Shown here one piece after another: positions 47,990 through 60,805 of a DNA stretch of 64,000 nucleotides; position 1 is the first letter of the stretch; every line of letters begins with the position of its first letter. Both the position numbers and the translations under genes were made by a program. The stretch is from positions 56,253,870-56,317,869 of the forward strand of contig CM049307.1 of the NCBI GenBank assembly GCA_026874595.1, read 5' to 3'. Origin of the DNA: Sipunculus nudus. Lineage: Eukaryota; Annelida; Sipuncula; Golfingiida; Sipunculidae. The notes beneath the pieces were generated by a model that was not told the origin of the DNA, searched no databases, and saw nothing but the letters and a program-made list of their open reading frames with translations.

Positions 47990-49030
47990 ATACAACAAAA
48001 TCAAATACTGACCCTTAAAATTCATTATATATTACTTATAAAATGAATTTGGTCCATCTTTGTATGCAATGTGACACCGCGTTGCATATGACACTACCAC
48101 ACCTCATTTTAAAAGTAATTGTTCCCGCAGCGACCTCGCCGATATGAGAATAAATAATAATTGATGTACATATAATTTTGAGGGATTTTTTAGTGTTTAT
48201 GAATTGCATTGAGGTAACCACCGAAAAGAGCTGAACTGCCTTCGGCAAAGACCGGATTGCCTGTGTGGTCACCTCCAGGATTAAGGACTATTGTGCATAT
48301 GAATAACCCCTACTGTCAATGACGGATTTAAGCATGTTTGGTCTGACATTTGACCAAGTCTCTGACCCACGTACATGGTCAGTAAATGTGAAAAACACGT
48401 GAATCTCGCTTAAGGGAAACGAGGGGTTCAACCCGGGAGGATTAATGACACAACCTACTACAAGGTCCCGAAGTCCGGAAAAGGGGCGGGTTGGGGGAGA
48501 GGTTGATTGTCCAGGCTTCCACAATTGATCTGAACTATTAAAAAATGGTTACAGCGGCTGAAAAGAGTTTACGGACCCCCTTCCCTGGACTGCCCTTGGG
48601 TCCGCATCTGGTACTAACTAGGTATGCATATTTCCGTTTCTTTCTTGGGGGACAGCTTCCTTGCCTTAAAACGTACATTTAAATAATCTTTCATGTCTTC
48701 CTTACACCAGCCTATTCTTTATACGTCTAACAATAATAACCATTCAAAGATCAACGAAAATCTGAATACCCCGCGTATATTCCGATTAGCAAATGTAAAC
48801 ATCATCACTGACCAGGTCTGCAAATTAAACATACCGATGTATGAATTTCTTGCCACGAGCAGAGCGCCACAAAATAAATGTAAAAAATTGAACATATCTA
48901 AATGAGACAGTATCCCACTGAAAATTTATATTTTCTTTTAACCTTAGAATTAAAAAAAATAAGCCAACATTCCTCATCTCAGTTAATACAATCCCGGTAA
49001 AAGTCCCAATATACCGGGTTTATCAGCTAG
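47990..49030. repeat. Dispersed repeat ending ACCGGGTTTATCAGCTAG, copy 2
   Basis: Partner of the copy at 22840-23867 within the segmental duplication. The same landmark phrases occur in the same order, so it was present before the duplication. Confidence 0.6.
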
Positions 49031-49538
49031 CAATCAGATAATCAGGATATATCAATTGGAGAGTCAGGCTAAAATTCTAGAGATTCATATGAGATTTTTG
49101 CGCGTTCCAACAGGAGAGTAACATGTAAAAAAAAGTGTAAATATTTATTCATTTTGTTTCAGTATTAAACTTTATCTACGTATAATTTTATGCTTATAAA
49201 GATGAAAACCAAACAAAGCGTTAATGTTTATAATTATTAAAAAGGAAGCAACAACAAAAAACATAAGAAAAAGGGCAGACCTTCTGGAAACTGGCTTTGC
49301 TCTCATTTATTTTTTCCGTTAACGTTGTGTAATTTTTATGTAAATCTGATAATATGTGTGCATGTTGATGGAATCCAGCTTCAAGTAAGCTCAAGAAAGC
49401 TATATGTGGGTACAAGAAGAATAAGGTGAGTAACTTACCATCAGTAAGGTAGCCCGTCTTAGGCAGACCACAAATATTGTTCATTTACACTTAAAAATGA
49501 ATAAACCGACTCACATTTTCCATCAAGTTTGTCCGCTG

Positions 49539-49790
49539 TTAAGGCAACAAATTGGGACTAAAAATAGCATTAAAAGGAAAAGCCAGACTGGGTGTTCCAC
49601 ATTGATGTTCCCCAATCTTCTGCCGACCTGATGCCGATCTGATACTTTTAATGTTTTGGCTAATGAATATTAATAACTTAATGCACCTATGAATATTCAT
49701 GTCTTCAAGGGTCGGGAGCTTGGCAACAACTGTTTCATCCATACTTTGATGTAAAATCAGTATAACCTTCCCTGACATGAGCTCAAACAA
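49539..49790 (-). pseudogene. Partner of the exon-like block at 24370-24504, frameshifted
   Basis: Shares SIRSASGRQ and PSLAF with unit 1, then goes out of frame. The frame extends further upstream here (ETVVAKLPTLEDMNIH). Product unknown. Confidence 0.25.
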
Positions 49791-50232
49791 AAAAACTTAT
49801 AACTTAATTATACCTGAATCCACCATCCCGCATTCTCCTCGGTCAATATTCATTTCACGTGTTTTCCAATTTTTAGGCCACCCAACTCGATGGACTTTTA
49901 ATTTTGCTTTTAGTTAACCTTCCGTTAATGGAAGAGTGCAACCTCCTCAGGGCGGACAACCGTGGGACCTATTTTTCATTTTGAGTGTTCGATGCCGTTA
50001 ACTATAATATAACTGGCGGTGGTGTCACTTAACCGTTGCCGCGCAACTGCTCTATGACTGCTCCCCGGAAATGTCTGTTATTTGTTCTAGAAGTGTCGAG
50101 AATAATACCCAGTGTGTCTTAAAGCGGTAATTCTCAAAAAAAAAAATCCTGAGATTTTTCTCGGTGCCACCTTTCAAAACCAGTATCTCAGCCCATGTCG
50201 AAGCGTCCCACGGAATCCCCGTCCCACAAAAA

Positions 50233-51868
50233 AATCAAGTGACCCATGGGTAATGACGCTCAGCCGACTGACATGTTGACAAAATGTCCTTGCATAGGGA
50301 ACTAATTAAGATAATGTAGGTGGCACCATCATTCATGCAAGTTAGCTTAAGTTCATTAAGACGCATAAGCACACCAAATTTTAAGACAATCCTTTCACCA
50401 ATTCCTGAAGAATCTCCCATTTGTATGCATTTTGCATTATTTTTGGGGTGCTCAAACATGCCGCATAAGTTGGAAAATATGAGTTATAGACACCTATAAT
50501 TTCATGTTTGCAAGGAGACATTTTATGGACCTCCCTGGATGTCAAATTGGAAGATTCAATGTCCAATGTTTATGATTTGTGCCCTGCTTTTTTTTAAAAC
50601 TTATAGCCATAGCTAAAATGGTATGGGTAAGAGAAATATAATTTCAGGTTTACTTGGAGACTTTTCATGAATCTTCCAGGATGTCAAGTTGAAAGATTCT
50701 ATGAGACTTTTCATGGGCCTCCCTGCATATTATGAGAGAAGATTGTAGGTCCAGCTGTTACGATTTGTGCCCTGTTAACAGATGACCACATCTTGAAATG
50801 TCTCAATAAAATAGAGAAAAACAAATTGTATAAAATAAAAAAAATTGCAGGTGGCGCCACCAGTCCACAGGAACTAGTTAAACACTCCACGATCAATATC
50901 CATGCAAAAAGTCATGGTGATCAATGTATTAATTGTTCAGATACTTGAGCTTTTGTATCAAACTTTCGATTATTCTGGGGGTACTTCGGAGCGCCATAGC
51001 TGGAAAAAAATGGGTAACAGAGACCTAATTTCAGGTCCCCAAAGAAATTTTTCATGGACCTTTCTGGATATTAAGTTGAAAGATTCTAGGTCCAGCGGTT
51101 ACAATGTGTGCCCTGTTAACAGATGACCGCATCTTTAAAGGTATCAAAAATACAGAAAAAAAACTTGTAAAAACGAAAAAAATACAAGTGGCGCCACCAG
51201 TCTACAAAAATGATTAAACACTCCATGATCAATATCCATGCAAAAAAACATGGTGATCAATGTATAAGTTGTTCAAATACTTATTTTTTTTTCATTATTC
51301 TGGGGGGGGGGGGGGTGGAATTTGAGCCCAATGGCTGGAAGAATATGGGTAACCTAGTTTCAGGTTTCAAAGATGATTTTTCATGGACCTCTCTGGACGT
51401 CAAGTTGGTAGATTCTAGGTCTAGCGGTAACAATTTGTTTCCTGTTAACAGATGACCGCATCTTTAAAGGTTTCAAAAATAGAGAAAAAAAATCATAAAA
51501 ATCGAAAAAATACAGGTGGCGCCACCAGTCTGCAGAAATTGATAAAACACTGCATGATCCATATGAATGCAAAAAATCATGGTGATCTATGCTTTAGTAG
51601 TTCAGATACTTGAGCTTTGTATGAAATTTTCCATTATTCTGGGGGTACTTCAGAGCCCTATAGCTCGAAGAATATGGGTAACAGAGACCTAATTTCAGGT
51701 TTCCAGGGAGATTTTTCGTGGACCTCTCTGGATGTCAAGTCAGTACATTCCAGGTCCAGCGGTTACGATTTGTGCCCTGTTAACGGACAGACGACAGGAC
51801 GACCGCACGGCCGGACGGACGACGGAGTGATTGCTAAAGCTCAGATGACTTACAGTCAGCTCAGCTTA
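50233..51868. repeat. Insertion of ~335-bp tandem repeats with a CGGACGGACGACGG tail, unit 2 only
   Basis: Unit 1 reads directly from CCCGTCCCACAAAAA into AATCCCGCGGACC; here about 1.6 kb lies between. It holds about four diverged tandem units of ~335 bp (ends near 50770, 51115, 51450, 51780), each with GTGGCGCCACCAGTC, a CATGGTGATCAATG-type stretch, ATTATTCTGGGGG, GGTAACAGAGACC, TTCATGGACCTCTCTGG and CTGTTAACAGATGACC. Each unit keeps a similar ~75-codon plus-strand frame. The last ends in GTTAACGGACAGACGACAGG, a dispersed-repeat tail. Confidence 0.65.
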
Positions 51869-53536
51869 AAATATCCCGCGGACCTTCCTCCACGCAAGAA
51901 CGGACAGATGAGCAATGATAAATGTGAGAATTTCGCCTGATCTCTATTGGTCTCGGAGCTTCTGGTTTGTATTTATTTTTTTTTTACTCTGAAGCACGGT
52001 CTCCACAACCCAGCAACTGACCTGGCTCTCAAGTAGATGCTCTGGTATAGGTAACTAATACCTTAATTACCTTCCACGATCTCCTCTACCCGGAAAGTAT
52101 TGAGGCGAACTGCGGTGAGCAAATGGGCTTAGCGTACGGCTTATTTTCAACTGATACAAAGTGGCATTAACATGGGACTTGCACGAAACACAAAAGTTTT
52201 AATTATCATATTTCCAAGTGCAATTTAAATAAAATCATACCAAATCCCTTATAAAGATGTTCAATAGCCGTTTTCCTCAAACGTCCGAGTTCATTTCCCT
52301 TCATTGGTTTCGATAATTAAAGGGACATAATCAGGGCAATGTTATGCCTATTTTTTCATACTATCAGTTGAGTATTGCTTAATACAAAAGTTTCTCAGGA
52401 AAACCATCCTAACACACGGTCTCAGTACCTTCACTTTAGCTGCTTAATACCTTGTTTTCGCTCTGCGTGTGAGTTGTCTGGTCACTCCAACAAGGCCGTA
52501 TGACCGGAGATCAGATTTTGCTCATGCGCGACAGATCCTAAACAAGGAGTAGTCCAAATATGAACGTGCACAGCTGTGCACACCTGTTGTAAAAAAAAAA
52601 CGCGTTATGTTGGCGCCAGTGACCGTGCTTAGTTCACTTTTTAACACTCGTGTACATGTGTAAAGCAACGGTTTTAGTACAACATTTTGGCAGGTACTAT
52701 TTTATTTCAAAGAGAACACGCTATTTGTCGTGTAAATAAAACATGCTTTGTATGTCATTAAGTATTTTTAAGTATCAAAAAATACGCTGCGAATCAGTAA
52801 AGAGTAATAGGATCAACTGAGAGGATGCAAAGCTTTCTAAGGCCTCACCAGGTAACAATTTATATTCCAGGAACATTAGACTCGCATATCTAGATATATA
52901 ATCTTGATTTGAAACAGAATATATCTTTTTTTATCATTTATATAACTTGACCTTGTGTACCCAAGCATAAAAAAATTTGAATTTCGAGAGAGGCCGTACC
53001 TCAGAGATAAATGCCTGTTGGAAATGCAAGCCCAAAAAAAGGTGCATGATTAGGGTGGGTTTGGGTAATCTAAGGTTTGTTTAAATTGTGTATTCAATAT
53101 GACACTATTAGAGAATGATCTTGATTTTGTTAAAGTTTTTTTTTTTACTATTATCAAGTCATGACAAATATATGAATTACAAAGTACAAAGTGAAAAAAG
53201 GAATCACACCAAAACTTGCAAAAAGCTTGAGAAGTTCTTGAAGAGTCCCCAATTAGGTTATAAATATGAGCCCTTATAAGCCTCGATCGTTTTAATAAAT
53301 GATTAGAGTATTATGAAAAATGGATAAAATTGACAGTTTTATTCGCATCATTTCACGAACTGAAAACATTTTATATTCTTCCAGTATATTGGCAATATTC
53401 AATCTTTTTTATCTTTTTTTTTATCTTTTTTTCTCCTGCTCATTTTTGTACTAAACCTCCAATATGACTGATTTTCAAAAACTGACCTTGAGGCACAAGT
53501 TTATTTAATCATATGAGAGACAAAAGACATTCTGTT

Positions 53537-54120
53537 GCCGCCCCGCCCGATCCCCCCCCCCCCTCCCCCACCCCCATTTCTTCCACAAACACCTATATAC
53601 ACTCATACAAACACACATTTGATGAAGTTGTAAAAGAAAGGGCAACGTCTTTTATAGTCTTGGAACATTCGATTGGATTTTTTTGTTTGGCCAACTTAAT
53701 CGTGACACTAGTAATTCTGAAAAAATCACTGCAACGGCCGTCCATATACTGTGACAACGACATCGCTGTATCGGTCAGTATTATGCAGCATTTTAGTTGA
53801 GATCATGAAACATCGGGCCAGTATACTTGTAAAATAAGCAAAAAAAATTAGTCTTATGTACTCGGTATTCTTTAAATTTCAAAATACAGAAAGACGGTAT
53901 AATACATTGTCCCTTAAATGTTCTTCAAATTAAAATGCAACTCCCAGCAAAGGAAACAGTTATTTGCAGCGAGATGAGAGAAATTTATCTAGCTCATCTT
54001 ACCCACACAAGTCTGCAGGCATATCGACTGCTCTATTGAACAAAGTGGCCGTAGTTTTTTGTTTTTTAATCATACCAAGAACCCAGGATACAAAACTTGT
54101 AACATATCACAATAATATAT
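53537..54120. other. Private ~0.6-kb insertion in unit 2
   Basis: Inserted between GACATTCTGTTG and ATGTGGTAG-AGCCATCTAG, which are nearly adjacent in unit 1 (about 27580-27605). It begins with a C-rich stretch (53544-53577). No terminal repeats or gene recognised. Confidence 0.5.
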
Positions 54121-54479
54121 GGACATATAACATGTGGTAGTTAGCCATCTAGATGAATTGCGGATGTTTTCCTGTGGCGTTGTCCATACTGCGGTCTTTG
54201 TCAAGATTTCACTACAGATAAATCGTGGGTCACACAGTCGTTACCTTTCTTGATCTAAAGCGTGACGTATTGATATGCCAATAAGCGGGAACCTCCGGGC
54301 TTTTATCGGCCTAGGAACGAAGTAATATGCAAATATCAGCGACCCATTCAAAGGCTGGAAAGGCCGTCAATAGAAGCAACTGAAGAGGTTTCGCCAGAGT
54401 GACGTCATATAGGCACTGGATTATTTTCTAATATACATATTTTAGTTGTCAGTATAATCACTATAACGACCAGGCAGTT

Positions 54480-56759
54480 CTAGAGTCTTCCCTCAACTGT
54501 AAACATTTCAAGTGCGTCGTTTATTTCTCCATATTCCATCAACACATTTTTTAACGCTTTCTGCTTATTCGATCCAAGAACATGCATGTAAAGCTGAGCG
54601 TCAGCCGGGATATTTTTTATTATCTCGTTCAGATGCCGCTGAAAATGAACATCAAATGTCGCGCCGTCTAGTGACGAGAACTGAAGGTTTACCACATAGC
54701 CTCGTTCTGATACATGTAGGTCAGAAAAGCTGAGGGCGGTGCATGCGTTTCCTTGGCTGATTGTGGCGTATGCTGTTTGCTTCTTTTCAGCGGTTTCGAT
54801 GTTCTCCCATGATACAGCTTCTGGAATCCAGTAAACACTGTACAAAAACACACTGTCCGCTAGTTTTAGTTGCAGTCTTGTGTAATATTTTGATTTCAAG
54901 ACTTCTCTGACAGGTAGGACCATTTCAATTTCTGAACAAGGTCTCAGCATAAGTTTTGCTTTAACCTTGGATGTTGTCGTCCTCAGGGTGTATTCCACCT
55001 AAAAAAAAAGATGTTTTGTAATATTACTATTATTATAGTCCGTTTCATCCCCTCATGTCAACCTGTTTTTTGCTATGAACATTTTTATTAGGTACATGTC
55101 AAGGGAAACAATTATAGTGTAGAGGAGAGGATTACAGAAACTAATTTTCAACAAGGTGCCTAATTTCCTACCTTATGCCATATTTTAGTATCAGAATTTT
55201 CTGAAAATATGAGAAATCAGTCTACATTTTACAACATATCAGACCCACTTATGGCGGTCAAGGTCACTGGTCACATGCAAAAACAGCTTCAACTGACAGC
55301 TGCTGATTGGATGATCTCCTGTAAACACTCTAAAAAATATAACCAGCCAAAACAAAGATGGCTACTTATGGAGGGACACACCATATCTGCCAGATCATGA
55401 TGAAGCGACTAAAAAGTTGTGAAACATAAACATGGGATTTATTGTAATATTCTTAACTGCTATATTAGGTTGTCACTTCCATATGTTGTTTACTTGGAAA
55501 ATATTGAAAATATAAATTTTTAAGTAAATCATCTACAAAAAACAGGTGGACAGCAAGTGGAGAAAAGGAGTATAGAATATGGAAGACCTGGACAGTTGTG
55601 TTGAAACAAGCTCGGCCCTCTCCCCTATCAACCCAAGTTCGATTACCTCTAGAGAATAGCGTCCGCGCCATCTTCGCCTCGCATTTCCTTTAATAACTAT
55701 GTGGACAATATGTGAAAAATAAATTACGTTAAAATATGAAAACTTATCTCAATGACTAACTGCATATCATATTTTCTATCGTGTTAAACAGTGGAAATGG
55801 CTTAGTCAATTTGCATTCACATTTCGCAAAAAAAAAAAAATCTCAATGATAGGGGTTTACCAAAATTCCTTCCGTTTAAGGGAATTATTAAATTTTAAAC
55901 TTTTTGTTCAATATGTGAACAATTCAAACGTATAAAAATTATACCTCAAGACCTGTCGAGAGTGTGTTCACGCAGTGACAGTGCTGATGGCGTCTTTTAC
56001 TTGGCCATACTTAAAATCGTATTCATTATAGCAAGTGTAACAATCATGCAATGTGTCAAGCAACGCAGTATGTCGTTATAGAAAAGATTAATTTCTTTGG
56101 TATATAACTGATTGCAAAATACTGTGGTGTTTTTCGATTTATTGGCAGATTATTTTCCAATGACTATACGAAGCATCCACATGCCTAAGGACCCCCCCCC
56201 CCCCCATGGTGGAACAGATTTTAGAACTTTAGACGGACAAGCTTAACCATACGTTAATGAATACTGGGCCAGTTAGGCCCGTATGCTCAAAAGCTGACTT
56301 TGTAAACCTAACATAGTCCGTGTATTTGCTTCATCTTGGACAGGCTAAAACGATATTATCAGTGTAGTCTTAACGGTATGCACAAAGGAGGACCAAAGAA
56401 AGTTTAGCCACACCAAGTACTAACTCCTTAAACCTGGTACTAAACCCAATATATGAATATTAATGAAGCAGGTCAGTAGGGTCACTATAGGGATTCCCCA
56501 CAGAAAACAACAGTTAAGAGCAATTTTACTGCTGTCTTTTGCTGTACAGTGAATGTTAGGGCTAGTGACTGTGTAATATTTGTGTGACCAATCCTATAAA
56601 ACTTCCTACAACTGATATATCGGTTAAAACATGTAAAATGAGCCTCTTTAGTTCAAACTTTAAGCCATGCTGAGCTATTGTGATGGATTTTTGATTATTA
56701 CAAGCCCTGATTTTTAATATAATTTCTAAAGGGGGATGTCAAGGAAGATGTCAAGGCAC

Positions 56760-56817
<58 letters not shown>

Positions 56818-59800
56818 AAGTGAATTATATAACAAACACACAGTAAATATACAATATGCATGTACTTTGTGTGATATCTGGACCCCCCCCCCCCCCCCCC
56901 CCCCATAAAATGTTGGTGATTTAGAAGGCAGTTCCCGGCTTCCCAGCGTCAAACTGAAGAGCTTTATCAATGGGGACTCTAGGGCCAGCATCAACCAAAA
57001 AAACATGTAAATCGACATACAGGATTTTAATATATGAGTAGATATTGGCCTTTAGTTACACATGGATCCCAAATGCTGCTTGCTTTAATCAAGCCATACA
57101 GGAATGGATACCTCCGATCTTTAGCGATATCAAGTAATTGTCCTTAAAGATATTAGTATGAATGAATGAACCGCACATCTTAAATAACAGTAAGCACGCA
57201 GTGTAATGAGCCTAAAAAATGCCGAGGCTAGATATAAACTATACTAGGATTTATAATAACTTAAATTAAATATTTTGTAAAAGTATCGTTAATAATGTTT
57301 TTTTTTATGGTATTTTGAGCAATATTGTGCATAATTGAGAAGTTGGATAAAAAAAGGTTTTTGCCGGGAGCAGGGAAGGGGTGTCCCAAACCCCCAAAAC
57401 CCTCTCTGGATCTGAATCTAGTTCAGTCTCTTTCGGTCAAGCCATTAACAGGACACCCAACACTGACCCAGAAAGATCTTGGTAAACATCATGACAGGTC
57501 CTGCAGAAATCTCCTGGCAAACTTAGTATTAGCTTCGTGAACTCCTTGAAAGTTACATTTTCTGAATGTTAAAGGCTGTTGAACAAAATTAATAATAACA
57601 GCTCAAGGAAATAAAATAATGTATATACCTACACATGTGTACCACCCTGCTTGCAGATTTTGGAAAGCATTGCCTCCTTATGCAGGTCACCTAACAGGTT
57701 TTATGTTTAAAAAAATCAGTCAATTTGGAGCACTATATGATGAAACAAAGCTCCAGTTTCCCAATAAAATGAAGCAAAGATTGCCTCGAAATTTACTGCG
57801 CTTATTCATTTTTATAGCTCGACCAACTTTATTTGAATATTGGTGCCATCTAAATGTTAAATGGTTTATACGAAAATTCAAGATTGGTATAGAGACTGGC
57901 ACCTGACTTATAAAACAGTAAACTCTGCACTCTTACATGGGACTTGTCTTAAATTAATATAGAATGAGTCTCTCTGTCAGACCTGTAATCCTTTTTTAGT
58001 ATGGAAATATTTACAAAAACATAGGCAAAATACAATTCTTGAAAAATATGAATAACAAAATTAAGGTATCACTCTTATCAGTCAATTTTTAGTGAAAATC
58101 CTAAATCCAGCTGCAATCTCTAAATAAAAATAATAATGCACGTAATCTGACGAAAATTGCTTAATTCATTTTCTTATGAGATAGTGGTTCTCTCTGTGAT
58201 TTTTAGACTGACATCCCAGAATCATATATGAGAACAATTATATTTCACCAAAACTGGTCCATTAAGCAAAAAAAGCCAACATCTGAGTAATTAATGCATA
58301 GCAATTGATAATAATATGCTATATATGTGACCTTTGGGTATCTTTATAGACTGAAAAATGCTATAGTAGCACCACCTTTTTTTCATACATATATATATAT
58401 ATATATTTGCAGATCCGATGGCTAGGCTGACAAATAGCATTCACAGATTTTATATCAAATACTTTGCATTTTACTATCACAATAAAATAATGTACTTCTA
58501 TCAAACACATGTTCCAATGATTTTGCAAACTATTAGTCCAAAAAGTCTTTTAAAAATAGGACTAACATGGATGAAATTTCAGTGCAAAAGTCTATATAGA
58601 GTAATATTTATACAGAAGCACGAATTTATCAGTTCACAGGGATTGTTTCGAAATTTGTATTATATGTAGATCTTACATTAATTCATTAAATGACCATAGG
58701 GGTGGGGGGGGGGGGCATCTTAACTTTTTTGGCTATTTTGAGACTTGCAAATATCATGCAGCATGCATGTTTGTTAGCACCATAAATTAGTCTGATTATA
58801 TCAGGGATTTGGCGCGAAGTAATACTGTTCATCATTATTAAGGCCATGATTGAAAAGCATGCATGCTCTTTAGTGATCACCTTTTTTTAACGTTCGTCCA
58901 TCAGTTTTTCGCGCACAGTATCTCAAATATAATATTTTCTAATCTTGCTCAGATTCATTGGTACACTAAAAACGTAGGGGAGTCGAATCACCCAATTATG
59001 ACCCCCCCAACGGGGAGTCGGAGGGTGGATCTGGCTATGGTTGTCATAACACAGAACTGCCCCAGGGGAGTGCATGCTGGCCCTCCGTGAAGTGTCAGGC
59101 CTTGAGCAGCTCCCTTGCAGCGCGGCAGCCAGCTTGGACAAGGGCGCACGCTGACCACGCGTGAGCCGGACCGGACACGGGATAACTCGCGGACTGCATG
59201 GGCCGGAACTAGGTCACGGTTGCGTGCATGTGCACAAAGTGCTGCGCTCTATGTAAACGTGCCATGTTCATGTGTACAAGTCTCGGGTGTACACAAAATT
59301 TACAGAATGGGTATTTACAACATTTTTGCCCAGAGGGTACTGATACTAGCAGAGTCTGTGTTACATTAATTCAGCATGTGAAGGTATAAGTTAGTACGGA
59401 TCGTTTTGCAGTGTTCACAACATTCATCGTCGTCGTCCCTGACCAAGCTATGCAGTGCATCTTATACAAAGTACTGTCGAGTGATAGCCAGTCAAGTCGG
59501 CCGGTGAGTAGGTGAATTGTATAAATTGCTGTTTATGAAAAGTGAGTAATTTGTTAAGAACAGGCACTAATTATAATAATTAATAGAACATTTAAGGATA
59601 TGACAAGTATATAAAGAAATAAACTTAATGTATATTCAATGATGACCTTATATTTCATATGTTGTAAATGTTTGATATAGTACTAATATTATTGTCACCC
59701 TGGCTTATTGCTCTAAGTTTCCAGTAGTCCTATATTAATCGAAAATTGCAATTATGTGCCCAACACATGGATTTACTTCAAGCCACTGATTGATAAATGA

Positions 59801-59848
59801 CTTTGGTTTTCTACTAGACCAAAACACAGTATAACAAATTTGTAATAT

Positions 59849-59882
<34 letters not shown>

Positions 59883-60734
59883 AACATGATTATACAAGTT
59901 GTCAATACATCCTTTTACTCCTGCAGCTACCCTTCACTTAACAACGAGGACACAGACGTACGTCATGCCCTGTTGAGTCATGTGAATGGATTGTTTGCGA
60001 ATGAACTTATGGTAAGTGACTCTATAACAATGAATCCCATTTATAAATACTCGTATAATGAACATTTTCAGATAACATTTTACATGACATTATGCTTGCT
60101 TAAGTTTTTTATTTTGCAATATTGAAGGCACACATTTGGGAGATGAGTGGGAGGACTCCTTAATCTCAGGAACTAACTCTGCAATATGATTATTATATAA
60201 AGTACACCTCCGATGTAGCATCTAAAATAAAATTAACAGGATGACATATTCAGTCATTTAAGCTGTGATTCAATGTTCACAAAATCCTGCACACAACTGT
60301 CATATAAAATGTGTTTTGCATGGGATTTTACATTTTCTTTTGTATTTTTAGTCACTCTGACTCTGGAGAAGACATTTTCGTTACAGATTTGTAACCCCGA
60401 GTAGAAGGAGGGACCAGGGCAAGTCTATTGTTCAAGTACAGATGCAGAAAATGAAGAGAGAGCTATATGCTCGTCACGCGGGTAGCCGTGAACCAAACTT
60501 TGGAATGGTAAACTACTTGCTAGAGAGGAAGCCGAGGTTGATGACGATATAATAAAGCTACACATTTAGTCTTAATGTGAACACTGAAATACACCCAGAC
60601 AGAACCCTGTCCACAATGTAAGGAATAATCAGTAGTAAAACTGTTGCAGACAAATACACGTATCACAAATTACACGACCACTTGGTTTTAATAAATATAC
60701 GATCTACTAAAAATGTCTTTTGTTATTATTATTG

Positions 60735-60805
<71 letters not shown>

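Larger units (their letters stand above)
44288..56275. repeat. Segmental duplication, unit 2 (left part)
   Basis: Aligns with unit 1 from 20998 onward in the same orientation. It is expanded by private insertions at about 45909-47605, 50233-51868, 53537-54120 and 55038-55570, and lacks the element at 25366-26227. After the 7.1-kb insertion at 56276-63382 the alignment resumes at 63383 and runs off the window. Confidence 0.9.

Noticed and set aside
50233-51868. Direct repeats as a CRISPR-like array
   Set aside because: The units are ~335 bp, diverged and without regular short spacers; the genome is eukaryotic.
51617-51940. 107-codon frame as a protein gene
   Set aside because: It is one of the ~335-bp tandem units fused to a CGGACGG-type tail; the start and end are set by the repeat, not by a conserved protein.
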